Assembly (NCBI GenBank): GCA_965224785.1
Contig: OZ245062.1
Span: forward strand, 3,472,001 to 3,536,000
Length of the DNA: 64,000 nt
Direction: 5' to 3'
Source of the DNA: JALSNL01 sp036479585
Lineage (GTDB): Bacteria; Bacteroidota; Ignavibacteria; Ignavibacteriales; Melioribacteraceae
Positions 16,262 through 25,380 of this stretch are shown here, one piece after another. Numbering within the stretch: position 1 is the first letter of the stretch; the number at the start of each line of letters is the position of its first letter. The notes beneath the pieces were generated by a model that worked only from the letters and a program-made list of their open reading frames with translations, was not told the DNA's origin and ran no database searches. The translations under genes were made by a program, and so were the position numbers.

Positions 16262-17810
16262 CAATATAGTTTGTTACTATTTTATCAAATATTGAAATTT
16301 GTTCTTCAATCCAATTTTTATTTTTATTTAATTCTTTTGCCATAACCCTTGCTACTATTGGGGCTACTTCCATAGAAGCTTTTGCATCTAACAAAAGCAT
16401 TCTTGTTCTGCGAGAAATAAAATCATCAATAGTTCTTGCCATTTCATTTCTAACTGCCCAAATTATTTCGCCAACTACAGTTGTAAATTTTGGATGCAAC
16501 AATTCTAAATAAGTACTATCTTCTCTAAGCAATTCTTGAATTGCAATAGCATCAGAACCATAAATCTCCAAACTACCAAACTCATCTGCGTGACTGTGAT
16601 AACCGTGAATGCTTAGTGCTTTAGTTACAGTTTCTTTCAGCTCCAAATCCGCAAGAAGCATTGCTTGATCAATTGTGTCTTCAGCCATTTTTCTATATGT
16701 GGTCCATTTTCCTCCGGCAATTGTAACTAAGCCTGAACGAGAAACATTAAGTGTATGTTCACGAGAAATTGCAGCTGTGTTTTCATCATCTCCACTTTTT
16801 ACTAAAGGACGTAAACCAGCAAATACACTAAGTATATCAGCACGTTTGGGGTCTTTAGTTAAATAACGAGCTGTATGTGTGAGTAGGAATCCTATTTCTT
16901 CTTCAAGTGGAATTGGTTCTAATAAAAACTCACTTACTTCTGTATCTGTTGTCCCAACTAAAACTTTATTGTGCCAAGGTATTGCAAAAATTACTCTTCC
17001 ATCATCTGTATGTGGAACCATAATTGCAGTGTTACCTGGAATGAAAGATTTATCCAAAACAATATGAACACCTTGTCCGCTAACAATAATATTTTTTACA
17101 TTTTCGTCATCCATTTTTCTAATTGAATCAGTAAAAACTCCAGTTGCATTTATCACAACTTTAGATCTTAAAGTATATTCTTTCTTAGTTTCCAAATCAA
17201 TTGCAGTAACACCACTAATCATTTCATCATTTTTAATTAGAGATGTAACCTTCATATAATTGATTAAAGTTGCTCCTTGCTCATAAGCAGTTTCAGCTAA
17301 GTTTATTGCCAATCGAGCATCATCAAACTGACCATCATAATAAATAACACCTCCACGAAGTCCTTTAGTTTCAAGCGTTGGTAAGCGTTCTAAAGTTTCT
17401 TCTTTAGAAAGAATTTTTGATGAGCCAAAGCCTTCTTTTCCGGCTAGTGCATCATAGAGTTTCATTCCTATCCCGTAAAAAGGACCTTCCCACCAATCAT
17501 AATTTGGAACAATGAAAGGAAGATCATGAACTAAATGAGGAGCATTTCTTTTTAGGATTCCTCTTTCTTTTAAGGCTTCAAGAACTAAAGAAATATTCCC
17601 TTGCTGCAAATAACGAACTCCGCCATGAACAAGCTTTGTACTTCTACTAGATGTTCCTTTAGCAAAATCGGATTGCTCAAGCAATAAAGTTTTATATCCT
17701 CTTGAAGCTGCTTCTACTGCTGTACCAATTCCAGTTGCTCCACCACCAATTATTATAAAATCCCAAACTTTTGTGGAATCTAATTTTGTAAACATCTTAT
17801 TTCTGTTCAT
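16254..17810 (-). CDS. glpD: Glycerol-3-phosphate dehydrogenase, FAD-dependent (GlpD)
   Basis: A 518-residue enzyme that oxidises sn-glycerol-3-phosphate to dihydroxyacetone phosphate and reduces the quinone pool. The FAD fold is IIIGGGATGIGTAVEAASRG (about 19-38), followed by TSSRSTKLVHGGVRYLQQG, the family signature. IVSGQGVHIVLD and FAGLRPLV match the substrate domain, and a DAO_C-type helical domain ends the protein. ATG 17810 is used: it has an AGG eight bases upstream, and the hydrolase stop lies immediately before it. The layout glycerophosphodiesterase, hydrolase, glpD on one strand implies use of lipid-derived glycerol phosphate. No glpK or glpF is near. Confidence 0.93.
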   Translation of the reverse strand: MNRNKMFTKLDSTKVWDFIIIGGGATGIGTAVEAASRGYKTLLLEQSDFAKGTSSRSTKLVHGGVRYLQQGNISLVLEALKERGILKRNAPHLVHDLPFIVPNYDWWEGPFYGIGMKLYDALAGKEGFGSSKILSKEETLERLPTLETKGLRGGVIYYDGQFDDARLAINLAETAYEQGATLINYMKVTSLIKNDEMISGVTAIDLETKKEYTLRSKVVINATGVFTDSIRKMDDENVKNIIVSGQGVHIVLDKSFIPGNTAIMVPHTDDGRVIFAIPWHNKVLVGTTDTEVSEFLLEPIPLEEEIGFLLTHTARYLTKDPKRADILSVFAGLRPLVKSGDDENTAAISREHTLNVSRSGLVTIAGGKWTTYRKMAEDTIDQAMLLADLELKETVTKALSIHGYHSHADEFGSLEIYGSDAIAIQELLREDSTYLELLHPKFTTVVGEIIWAVRNEMARTIDDFISRRTRMLLLDAKASMEVAPIVARVMAKELNKNKNWIEEQISIFDKIVTNYIVT

Positions 17811-18797
17811 TTATTTACCTGTCAAATTTTTATAAATATTAACACATTTTTCTTTTGTTTTAATAACCCACAGATCTAGTTTAGTTCTATCTCTTACTAA
17901 AAACTCTGAAAGTAAATTTGCAAATTCTGGTGTTCGCAAATAGCCATAACTTTTGTGCGGATTTTTTTCATCATTAATCTCATAGTTATTTACAACATTT
18001 ATCCCTTGTACTTTTACCTTATTTTCATTCTCTATATAATCATCTTTTAAATGATAATTTATTGCAACACTATCTTCTAAATCATAATAGTTAATCCAAC
18101 TTCTTGTAATATTTTTTGGAGTAGATAATTTATGCAAACCAGGATTATTTACTTTTAACTCTTCTGCAATTTCACTAACAACAATTGGCAGACCCAATGG
18201 CGAACCCATTGTTACAAATGTATCTATATTTATATCTGTTGTCATCAAGCTACAAACATCGAACGCAATTATTGTTCCCATAGAGTGAGAAAGTAATAAT
18301 ATTTCTTTCCCTTCATGTTTTTTAATTACTTCTGCCAAACGATTTCTGATATTATTTTTTATTGAAACGATTTCATTCGGTATATCTCTCTTGCTGGTAA
18401 AATAAATGTCTAATTCTTTAAAATATTTTTTAAATACCATATCAGAAATAGCAGAGAAATTGGAAGTTAAATCATCATTCAAAAAAATCCAATCCATTTG
18501 TTTCTCAAGAAAGTTTAGTATTCTCTCTCTTGTGGAGTTGTCTCTAGGCTCAATTATTTCTGGCTCCGGCACATATTTCTCATCAAGGAAATAAAGATTT
18601 TCTTTATCTGTTATTTCCTCAGCAAGTGGCTTATCGTTAAGTATATCAGCCCAATAGGCAAGTTCAAACTTTGGGACAAATTCATATTTGTCTATTTTCT
18701 TAAGTCCCTCACACATTGCGTCAATCCACCATCGTTCAAGTATTTCTTTAGATGGTTTATTTCCTAATCCGTGAATTCCAATTATTATTTTGTCCAA
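17811..18797 (-). CDS. Alpha/beta hydrolase, lipase-like
   Basis: A 328-residue cytoplasmic protein without signal peptide. It begins IIIGIHGLGNKP, with the HG oxyanion motif, and has the nucleophile elbow LLLSHSMGTIIAFD (Ser in SHSMG, the first Gly replaced by Ser). A later MGSPLGLP and a His near DEKNPHKSYGYL complete a plausible triad. Esterase or lipase function is likely; the substrate is unknown. It is encoded directly upstream of glpD with no gap and 78 bp after the glycerophosphodiesterase gene, so a role in lysophospholipid or glycerolipid breakdown is inferred. Confidence 0.72.
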   Translation of the reverse strand: MDKIIIGIHGLGNKPSKEILERWWIDAMCEGLKKIDKYEFVPKFELAYWADILNDKPLAEEITDKENLYFLDEKYVPEPEIIEPRDNSTRERILNFLEKQMDWIFLNDDLTSNFSAISDMVFKKYFKELDIYFTSKRDIPNEIVSIKNNIRNRLAEVIKKHEGKEILLLSHSMGTIIAFDVCSLMTTDINIDTFVTMGSPLGLPIVVSEIAEELKVNNPGLHKLSTPKNITRSWINYYDLEDSVAINYHLKDDYIENENKVKVQGINVVNNYEINDEKNPHKSYGYLRTPEFANLLSEFLVRDRTKLDLWVIKTKEKCVNIYKNLTGK

Positions 18798-18875
18798 ATA
18801 TTTTCCTAAAATAATTTTATGCGTAAAAATACTAATGTATATAGTAAAGTAATAGCAAGAAGTGAGGCGGTCAAA

Positions 18876-19634
18876 TTACATTGTTGCAATTTCATTTTTC
18901 AACCATTGTGCTTTGTCAGTAGTAATTCCGTCAACTTGCCATTGTATTAATTGTCTAGTTTGTTGAGGATTGTTAACTGTCCAAGTATAAAGAAGAAGAT
19001 CTGCAGCTTTAACTTTTTCTGCAAATTGTTTTGTTAATAATTTACCAGCCCAAACATTTATTCCGTCCAAGTTTCCTTCTTTAGTTTTAGCAATTATTTT
19101 TTCAACGGATGGACTAATTAGTCTTGTGTACCAAGTATAATCAAGATCAACTAGATAAAGGCAATTGTTTTTTGGGAATGTTTTTTTTGCAGCAACAATG
19201 GTTGAGTAATTAAAGGAAATAAATTCTACTCGAATATTTTTAAGTCCTGATTCTTGTACACCCTTTTTCAAGAACGGTAAAACTTCTTCATCCGATTTTA
19301 TTTCAATTATTATTTTCCTATCTGAGGGAACAGTTGCAAGCACCTCTTTGAGAGTTGGAATTTTTTCATCCTTCCACTTTTTATTTTTCCAACTACCAAT
19401 TTCTAATTCTTTTAATTCGGATAGAGTTTGTTTGCTTACTTTTTTATTTCTATTACCAACCCTTTTTGTATTGTAATCATGAATTACAACAACATGATTA
19501 TCTTTGGAAAGATGAACATCAACTTCAACAGCTTCTGCTCCTCTTTCCCAAGCTAAGTTTATTGATGCAAGGGTATTTTCTGGTGCATCAAAAGACTCTC
19601 CACGGTGAGCAATTATTTGAGTTTTAAAAGCCAT
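18876..19634 (-). CDS. ugpQ: Cytoplasmic glycerophosphodiester phosphodiesterase
   Basis: A 252-residue GDPD-family enzyme. It starts IIAHRGESFDAPENTLASI and continues EAVEVDVHLSKDNHVVVIHD, which supply the metal-binding Glu/Asp and the two catalytic His. IEIKSDEE and the final WTVNNPQQTRQLIQWQVDGITTD complete the family blocks. Length and lack of a signal peptide match UgpQ rather than periplasmic GlpQ. It releases sn-glycerol-3-phosphate from deacylated phospholipids, which GlpD can then oxidise. It appears to be the first gene of the minus-strand glycerophospholipid operon. A MITE-like repeat starts 31 bp upstream of its start codon. Confidence 0.9.
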   Translation of the reverse strand: MAFKTQIIAHRGESFDAPENTLASINLAWERGAEAVEVDVHLSKDNHVVVIHDYNTKRVGNRNKKVSKQTLSELKELEIGSWKNKKWKDEKIPTLKEVLATVPSDRKIIIEIKSDEEVLPFLKKGVQESGLKNIRVEFISFNYSTIVAAKKTFPKNNCLYLVDLDYTWYTRLISPSVEKIIAKTKEGNLDGINVWAGKLLTKQFAEKVKAADLLLYTWTVNNPQQTRQLIQWQVDGITTDKAQWLKNEIATM

Positions 19635-19664
19635 ATATAAATATAGTTTTAATAATATTAAACA

Positions 19665-19824
19665 GACGGTAATAGAACGATCTTTATTATCCCAGGAAGT
19701 ATACTGTCATTCTGGTTTGCGTTCTTTGCAAGACTGGACTCTCTTGCTATTGTTGGAGATTCCAGTCTTGTCAACAAAAACGTTGCCAAACCGGAATGAC
19801 ATTTTTTTAGAATCAATTACCGTC
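19665..19824. repeat. MITE-like hairpin repeat, copy 2 (inverted)
   Basis: A 160 bp inverted copy of the element at 12999-13161. Its ends are GACGGTAAT (19665-19673) and ATTACCGTC (19816-19824), exact inverted repeats. Outside them similarity extends to TTAA on both sides (TTAAACA and AGGTTAA), so the full terminal repeat may be 16 bp, or TTAA may be the target duplication. It occupies about half of the 323 bp gap between the phosphodiesterase gene and the CotH-type gene; the rest shows no gene. Confidence 0.8.
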
Positions 19825-19957
19825 AGGTTAACAAATTTAACATACCAATTAGTATTTTTTCATAGGATTATTTTTACAAGAGTGAATTTAATACACTAGT
19901 TTATAACATCATTCTTTTTATTTTTGATAATAAAAATATTAACATGAGTTTAATTCT

Positions 19958-22900
19958 GTGACTTCAATACAAAAAATATTAGTTGGTTTAATTCTATTAA
20001 TTATTCTAAACCAAACACAATTTTCACAAATTTATATAAACGAATTTATGGCATCCAATGCTACTACAATTCAAAATTATAATTATTCCGATTGGATTGA
20101 GTTATACAACGATAGCAAAACAGCAATAGACCTAAAAGATTATTTTTTAACTGATGATTTAAGTAATCCTACCAAATGGAAATTTGTTAGAAGTACAATT
20201 ATTCAATCAAAGGGTTTTATTGTTTTATGGGCAACCACAAGCAATGGTGAAGACGGAGAATTTGCAAGTGGCGTTAAATTAAATTTTAAGTTGAAAAAAG
20301 ATAGAGAAGAGATAGGGTTGTATAATTCACAGAAAGTTATTCAAGATTCAATTAAATATGATTCGCAAATTACTGATGTATCTTTTGGAAGAAACCCCGA
20401 TGGTGGAAGTGGTTGGTTTTACTTTGGAGAACCAACTCCAGGGAAAACTAATAATACAATAGCTTCCGCAAACACAGAGCATACAGATGATGTTGAATTT
20501 TCTCTAACAAGCGGAGTTTATAAAACTTCACAACAAGTCCAACTAAGTTCAAATTCTGCAAATGCAGTAATTACTTTTACAACCGATGGAACCAAACCCA
20601 AAAGTAACTCATCCATTTATAGCACTCCTTTTGAGATTTCGAAGACAACTATTATTAGAGCTAGAACATTTGAAGACAACAAGCTACCCGGAAAAATTAT
20701 CACTAAATCCTTTTTTATAAATACACCTCACACCCTTCCTATCGTTTCTATTACTTCAAATCCAGATCTATTATTTGGAGAAGTATCGGGAATTTATAGT
20801 AATGCAATTTTAGGAAAAGAAGTTCCGGTAAATATTGAACTTCTTGAAACAGATAATACTGAAGCTATAAATGCTATAGTTTCAGTAAGAGTTACTGGAC
20901 AAGCATCTTGGCGTTATCCTCAAAAATCTTTAACAATTTCTGCTAAGAAAAAATATGGAACTGAAACACTAAAATACAAAGTGTTCCCAGATAGAGAATT
21001 GACAGAGTTTAGTTCTTTATATTTAAGAAATTCTGGAACACAAGATAACAGACACACAATGTTTAGAGATCCTTTGCAACATAGTATTGCAATAAACGAA
21101 ATGGATTTAGATTTACAGGCGTATAGACCTGTTGTTACATACATCAACGGAAAGTATTGGGGTATTTATAATTTAAGAGAAAAGCTAAATAAAAAATATC
21201 TAGCATCCCATCATAATGTAAACACAAAAAATATTGATTACTTGGAATACGATTTTCAACCAGAACCAGTTGTGCTTGATGGAAGCTCAGATGATTTTGA
21301 TTCGTTTATAGAATATTTAGAAACTCATAACATTAATGATGAAGAGGTTTATAATTATGTAAAAAGTCAACTAGACATAAATGAAATTATGAATTATTTG
21401 ATGACAGAAATTTATTGTGATAATGTTAATTGGCCATATACAAATACCAGATGGTGGAGAGAAAACCCAAGCAACAGTAAATGGCGTTATGTGCTTGTAG
21501 ATTTAGATTATGGATTTGGAGCACCAAGTTTTTCTTCACTTGTAGGAAACAATACTTTTGAGTTTTTATTTAATCAACCAGAGGAATTAAAATACGGTAC
21601 TTTCCTTTTTAGAAAACTGCTTCAAAATTTTGAGTTCAGAGATAAATTTGTTCAGCGATTTGCAATGTTGCTAAATACAACATTCAGTAGAAATAGAGTA
21701 ACAGGTATTGTTGATAGTATTAAAGGCTTAATAAATAGTGAAATGCCAAGACATATTGATAGATGGGACGATGACCCAGTTTTAGTTTTTAATTATCCAC
21801 CAATACCAAATATGGCAGCTTGGAATGTTGATGTAAAAATTATGCAACAATTTGCCCAATTAAGGTCAGGGATTGTTCGAGGTCAATTAAATGATTTTTT
21901 TCTGTTGAATGGAACTGATGTTGTTAATCTTTCAATTCCAAATTCTGAATTCGGCAAAGTGTTTATTGAGAACAAAGAAACTAAGGATGGATTTGAGGGG
22001 AAGTTTTTTAAGTTTACTCCTCTCAGAATTAAAGCTGTTCCGCAAATAGGTTATAGGTTCGTAAAGTGGAGCGGAATAGAAGGCAGCTTGAATAGCGAAA
22101 CAAGTATTTCTATTTCAGAAGCAATAAACCTAGCTGCTGTTTTTGAAGAAACGGGTGATAATCTTCTTCCTTCAATATTTGCAACTAGTAAAACGCTTGA
22201 TATCATTGGCTCTCCTTACTATGCACGTGGAGACATTCAAATAAAAGAATCAACAACTCTAACAATTGATAAAGGAGTTAAAATAATTATGCCCCCAAAA
22301 GCCAGTATTATTGTTAAGGGAAACATAATTCTAAATGGAACGAATGATGAACCAATCCTAATAAAAGAAAATCAGAAATATGGTTACAGTAATTGGGGAT
22401 CAATATTCATTAGCAACGCAACGGACTCATCTGTAATTAAATATGTGCAAATTACTGGAGCAACAAACGGTAAAGATAAAAATAGTCAAAAAGGTGCAAT
22501 ATCAATTCTTAATTCAAAAGTAACCATAGAAAATGTTGTTATTGAAAATGTTCCATTCCCAATTTTTGCACAAAATAGTTCCGTTGTTATTAGGAACAGT
22601 TTGCTTAACTCTAACACTACTTCTGATTTGATTAACATAAAAAATTCTAATTTTGCAATTGTAGAGAATTGTGAACTAAGAGGAAATAACTCTGTTGATG
22701 TTGATGCTATTGACTATGACAATGTTACAAATGGAATTATAAGAGGAAATAGAATATATAATTTTTTAGGAAACAACAGTGATGGAATTGATTTGGGTGA
22801 AGGATCAAAAAATATTCTAATTAAAAATAATTTAATTTATAATTGTTACGACAAAGGAATTTCCGTTGGGCAAGCGGCAACTGCAATAATAGAAAACAAT

Positions 22901-24541
22901 ATTATAGTTAACTGTACACAAGGTATTGGAGTTAAAAATGACAATTCCTTTGCCGAAATAAATCAAAATACTTTTTACGCTTGCGATTATGGCGTTGCTT
23001 GTTTTGAAAAAAATATTGGCTCTGGTGGTGGAAGTGCAAATGTTGTTAACTCTATATTTTTTCAATCAAAAACTTCCCCAGTATTTGTAGATGCATTTTC
23101 AACCTTAAATGTATCGTATTCAATTTATGATAAAAAAATTCTAGATGGAATTGAAAACAAAAAAGTTGATCCAAAATTTGTAAATAATTTTTCACTAAGC
23201 TCAAACTCTCCAGCCATTAATTCAGGAGATCCATCCAGCAAAAAAGATCCGGATGGTTCACAAGCTGATATTGGTGCAGTTTACTATTCTGGAATAGTAG
23301 CTCCTCAAATAATTATAAATGAAGTTTTGTATAACTCAGAAATCGGTAGTGATAATCAATTTATAGAACTTCTTAATATTGATGATAAAAGTATTGATTT
23401 ATCAAGCTTCACTTTTTCTGGTGGAATTAGTTTTACGTTTCCAATTGGAACAAGCATACAACCCAATGAATATATAGTGATTGCAAAAAACAAAGATGTT
23501 TATTTGAACAATGGTTATAAAGTATTTCAATGGAATGAAGAAAGTTTAAGTAAGGATTGGGGAAATATAATACTAAGCAACAACAATAAAACTGTAATCG
23601 ATTTAATTACATATAATAATAGTTTACTTACAACTAGTTTTAATTCGTCAATAGAATTAGTTAATTCTAGCCTAGAAAATTTATACCAATATAATTGGCA
23701 AGAAAGTTTTAACCAAGGTGGTTCTCCAGGTTCTGAAAATATTAAAAATAATAATCTTAAATTATACATAAATGAATTTCAAGCATCCAATACAAAAACT
23801 ATTGCTGATGACTTTGGCGAATTTGAAGATTGGATAGAAATATATAACGCAAGTGAAAAATCAATAAACATAAACGGACTTTACATAACAGATAATTTTG
23901 AAAATTTAACAAAGTACAAATTACATTCTTCCGCAGCCGGCAAGAGTATTATTAAGGCTAAAGGATTTTATTTACTTTGGGCTGATGAAAACTCTAAACA
24001 AGGTAACAATCATTTAAATTTTAAGCTAAGCAGTAAGGGAGAGCAGATTGCTTTAGTTTCTGTTGTTGAAAATGATACTACAATTATTGATTCAATTAGT
24101 TATACAGCTTTGGGCAAAGATATTTCTTATGCAAGAATTGATGATGGTGGAAATGAATGGAAAACATTTACAGAATCAACTCCTGGATATTCGAATGATC
24201 CAACAACAGACATTGTAATAAATAACATAGTTGAAAGATTTAGTCTTTCTCAAAATTATCCTAATCCGTTTAATCCGTTAACAACAATTAATTATTCAAT
24301 CCCTGAAGTAACCACAAACATTTCATCTTCAGTAAATGTTGTTCTAAAAGTATATGATGTACTTGGACGAGAAGTTATGATATTGGTGAACGAAGCAAAA
24401 CCAACTGGAAATTATAAAGTCCAATTTAATGCTTCGTCTCTTGCAAGCGGAATTTATTATTATCAATTACGTGCTGACAATCCATCATCTAGCAATGGGT
24501 CAGATTTTATTCAAACAAAAAAAATGATTTTGTTGAAATAA
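19958..24541 (+). CDS. Large surface protein: lamin-tail, CotH, beta-helix, T9SS sorting domain
   Basis: A 1527-residue multidomain protein. Order: signal peptide (1-23); lamin-tail domain at about 25-165 (NEFMASNATT...DWIELYN); chitobiase/FN3-like segment at 180-265 (TFTTDGTKPK); CotH kinase-like domain at about 265-620, with VRVTGQASWRYPQKS, TMFRDPL, YWGIYNLREK and VDLDYGFG (D near 517); right-handed beta-helix at about 755-1100; lamin-tail domains near 1115-1260 and 1270-1420; sorting domain from about 1427. CotH proteins in spores phosphorylate coat proteins; activity here is not established. Translation must start at GTG 19958, because upstream ATG 19944 runs into a stop. No ECF-type motif is seen upstream. 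Confidence 0.85.
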   Translation: MTSIQKILVGLILLIILNQTQFSQIYINEFMASNATTIQNYNYSDWIELYNDSKTAIDLKDYFLTDDLSNPTKWKFVRSTIIQSKGFIVLWATTSNGEDGEFASGVKLNFKLKKDREEIGLYNSQKVIQDSIKYDSQITDVSFGRNPDGGSGWFYFGEPTPGKTNNTIASANTEHTDDVEFSLTSGVYKTSQQVQLSSNSANAVITFTTDGTKPKSNSSIYSTPFEISKTTIIRARTFEDNKLPGKIITKSFFINTPHTLPIVSITSNPDLLFGEVSGIYSNAILGKEVPVNIELLETDNTEAINAIVSVRVTGQASWRYPQKSLTISAKKKYGTETLKYKVFPDRELTEFSSLYLRNSGTQDNRHTMFRDPLQHSIAINEMDLDLQAYRPVVTYINGKYWGIYNLREKLNKKYLASHHNVNTKNIDYLEYDFQPEPVVLDGSSDDFDSFIEYLETHNINDEEVYNYVKSQLDINEIMNYLMTEIYCDNVNWPYTNTRWWRENPSNSKWRYVLVDLDYGFGAPSFSSLVGNNTFEFLFNQPEELKYGTFLFRKLLQNFEFRDKFVQRFAMLLNTTFSRNRVTGIVDSIKGLINSEMPRHIDRWDDDPVLVFNYPPIPNMAAWNVDVKIMQQFAQLRSGIVRGQLNDFFLLNGTDVVNLSIPNSEFGKVFIENKETKDGFEGKFFKFTPLRIKAVPQIGYRFVKWSGIEGSLNSETSISISEAINLAAVFEETGDNLLPSIFATSKTLDIIGSPYYARGDIQIKESTTLTIDKGVKIIMPPKASIIVKGNIILNGTNDEPILIKENQKYGYSNWGSIFISNATDSSVIKYVQITGATNGKDKNSQKGAISILNSKVTIENVVIENVPFPIFAQNSSVVIRNSLLNSNTTSDLINIKNSNFAIVENCELRGNNSVDVDAIDYDNVTNGIIRGNRIYNFLGNNSDGIDLGEGSKNILIKNNLIYNCYDKGISVGQAATAIIENNIIVNCTQGIGVKNDNSFAEINQNTFYACDYGVACFEKNIGSGGGSANVVNSIFFQSKTSPVFVDAFSTLNVSYSIYDKKILDGIENKKVDPKFVNNFSLSSNSPAINSGDPSSKKDPDGSQADIGAVYYSGIVAPQIIINEVLYNSEIGSDNQFIELLNIDDKSIDLSSFTFSGGISFTFPIGTSIQPNEYIVIAKNKDVYLNNGYKVFQWNEESLSKDWGNIILSNNNKTVIDLITYNNSLLTTSFNSSIELVNSSLENLYQYNWQESFNQGGSPGSENIKNNNLKLYINEFQASNTKTIADDFGEFEDWIEIYNASEKSININGLYITDNFENLTKYKLHSSAAGKSIIKAKGFYLLWADENSKQGNNHLNFKLSSKGEQIALVSVVENDTTIIDSISYTALGKDISYARIDDGGNEWKTFTESTPGYSNDPTTDIVINNIVERFSLSQNYPNPFNPLTTINYSIPEVTTNISSSVNVVLKVYDVLGREVMILVNEAKPTGNYKVQFNASSLASGIYYYQLRADNPSSSNGSDFIQTKKMILLK

Positions 24542-24634
24542 AATTTTTACTAATCAAATTTTGATTTAGAATCTATCAATTACCATTGAATACTAATAAC
24601 CCACCTTAAATAATTATACATTTAAAACTTTCAA

Positions 24635-24652
24635 TAGTGATTTACATCACTA
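24635..24652. promoter_or_regulatory. Inverted repeat upstream of the ECF sigma gene (CRP/FNR-like)
   Basis: TAGTGAT (24635-24641) and ATCACTA (24646-24652) are exact inverted repeats with a 4 bp spacer. Read as GTGA, six bases, TCAC it resembles a CRP/FNR-family half-site pair. It lies 57 bp before the sigma factor start, a position suited to controlling it. The regulator is unknown. Confidence 0.4.
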
Positions 24653-24708
24653 ATTCTTGCTGAAATTATTATAATTTTGTTATATTATTATAAAACATAA
24701 GTAATACA

Positions 24709-25275
24709 ATGATAAATCAACAAACTCAAAATATAACAAGACTCTTAAACGACATTTCATTAGGGAATGATCTTGCAGTAAATAGAGTTCTACCTTTAGT
24801 CTATAATGAACTACGCAATATTTCATCTAAATATTTAAATCTTGAATATAGACAACACACCTTACAACCAACCGAACTTGTTCACGAAGCTTATTTAAAA
24901 TTAATTGGCAATCAAGAATTATCTTGGGAAAGTAGATCTCACTTTTACGGAATTGCAGCAAGATCGATGAGACAAATTTTAGTTGATTATGCACGCAAAC
25001 GAAAAGCAAAAAAAAGAGGAAGTGGACAAACAAATCTTTCTTTAGATAAAGTTGCTTATGCAGTTGTTGAAGCAGATGAACAAATACTTCAGCTAGATGA
25101 AGTATTAAAAAAATTAGAAACTCTTGAAGAACGTTCAAGCAAGATAGTTGAGTTACGATATTTTTCTGGTTTAACAATTGACGAAACTGCTGAAATATTA
25201 AATATTTCCCCAGCTACAGTTAAGCGTGATTGGAGTTTTGCCAAAGCTTGGCTTTACAGAGAAATGAATCAGTAA
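24709..25275 (+). CDS. ECF sigma factor of the kinase-associated (TIGR02999-like) type
   Basis: A 188-residue sigma-70 family protein. Region 2 (about 10-95) contains LVHEAYLKLIG and HFYGIAARSMRQILVDYARKRKAKKRG; the run RQILVDYARKR is typical of the TIGR02999 group found in Acidobacteria, Planctomycetes and Bacteroidota. Region 4 (about 130-185) has LRYFSGLTIDETAEILNISPATVKRDW. No anti-sigma factor is encoded beside it. Two Ser/Thr kinases follow instead. Kinase-linked ECF factors are known (ECF43 EcfP with PknT in Vibrio needs phosphorylation for activity), so a similar input is inferred. Its own upstream lacks the TGAKC/TACGCAT motif found before the kinase and surface genes. Confidence 0.87.
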   Translation: MINQQTQNITRLLNDISLGNDLAVNRVLPLVYNELRNISSKYLNLEYRQHTLQPTELVHEAYLKLIGNQELSWESRSHFYGIAARSMRQILVDYARKRKAKKRGSGQTNLSLDKVAYAVVEADEQILQLDEVLKKLETLEERSSKIVELRYFSGLTIDETAEILNISPATVKRDWSFAKAWLYREMNQ

Positions 25276-25305
25276 CTCTGCTTAACAATTTTAAAATATT
25301 TTATT

Positions 25306-25334
25306 TGAGCCTTCACTTCGTAAATCTACGCATT
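25306..25334 (+). promoter_or_regulatory. ECF-type promoter motif, kinase 1 gene
   Basis: TGAGC at 25306 and TACGCAT at 25327 are separated by 16 nt, the same geometry as seven other sites in the window. TACGCA begins 54 nt before ATG 25381. This is the most divergent copy after the -10-like box (TACGCATT instead of TACGCATATAG). It places the kinases inside the proposed sigma regulon. Confidence 0.55.
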
Positions 25335-25380
25335 CCATATTGCTAGTTGAATACCTATAATTTTAAAATTCGTTTAGAAT

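Noticed and set aside
12999..19824. Composite transposon bounded by the two inverted repeats
   Set aside because: No transposase lies between them, the enclosed genes look like ordinary chromosomal genes of similar composition, and each repeat is a complete small element by itself. I kept only the weaker claim of an inverted pair.
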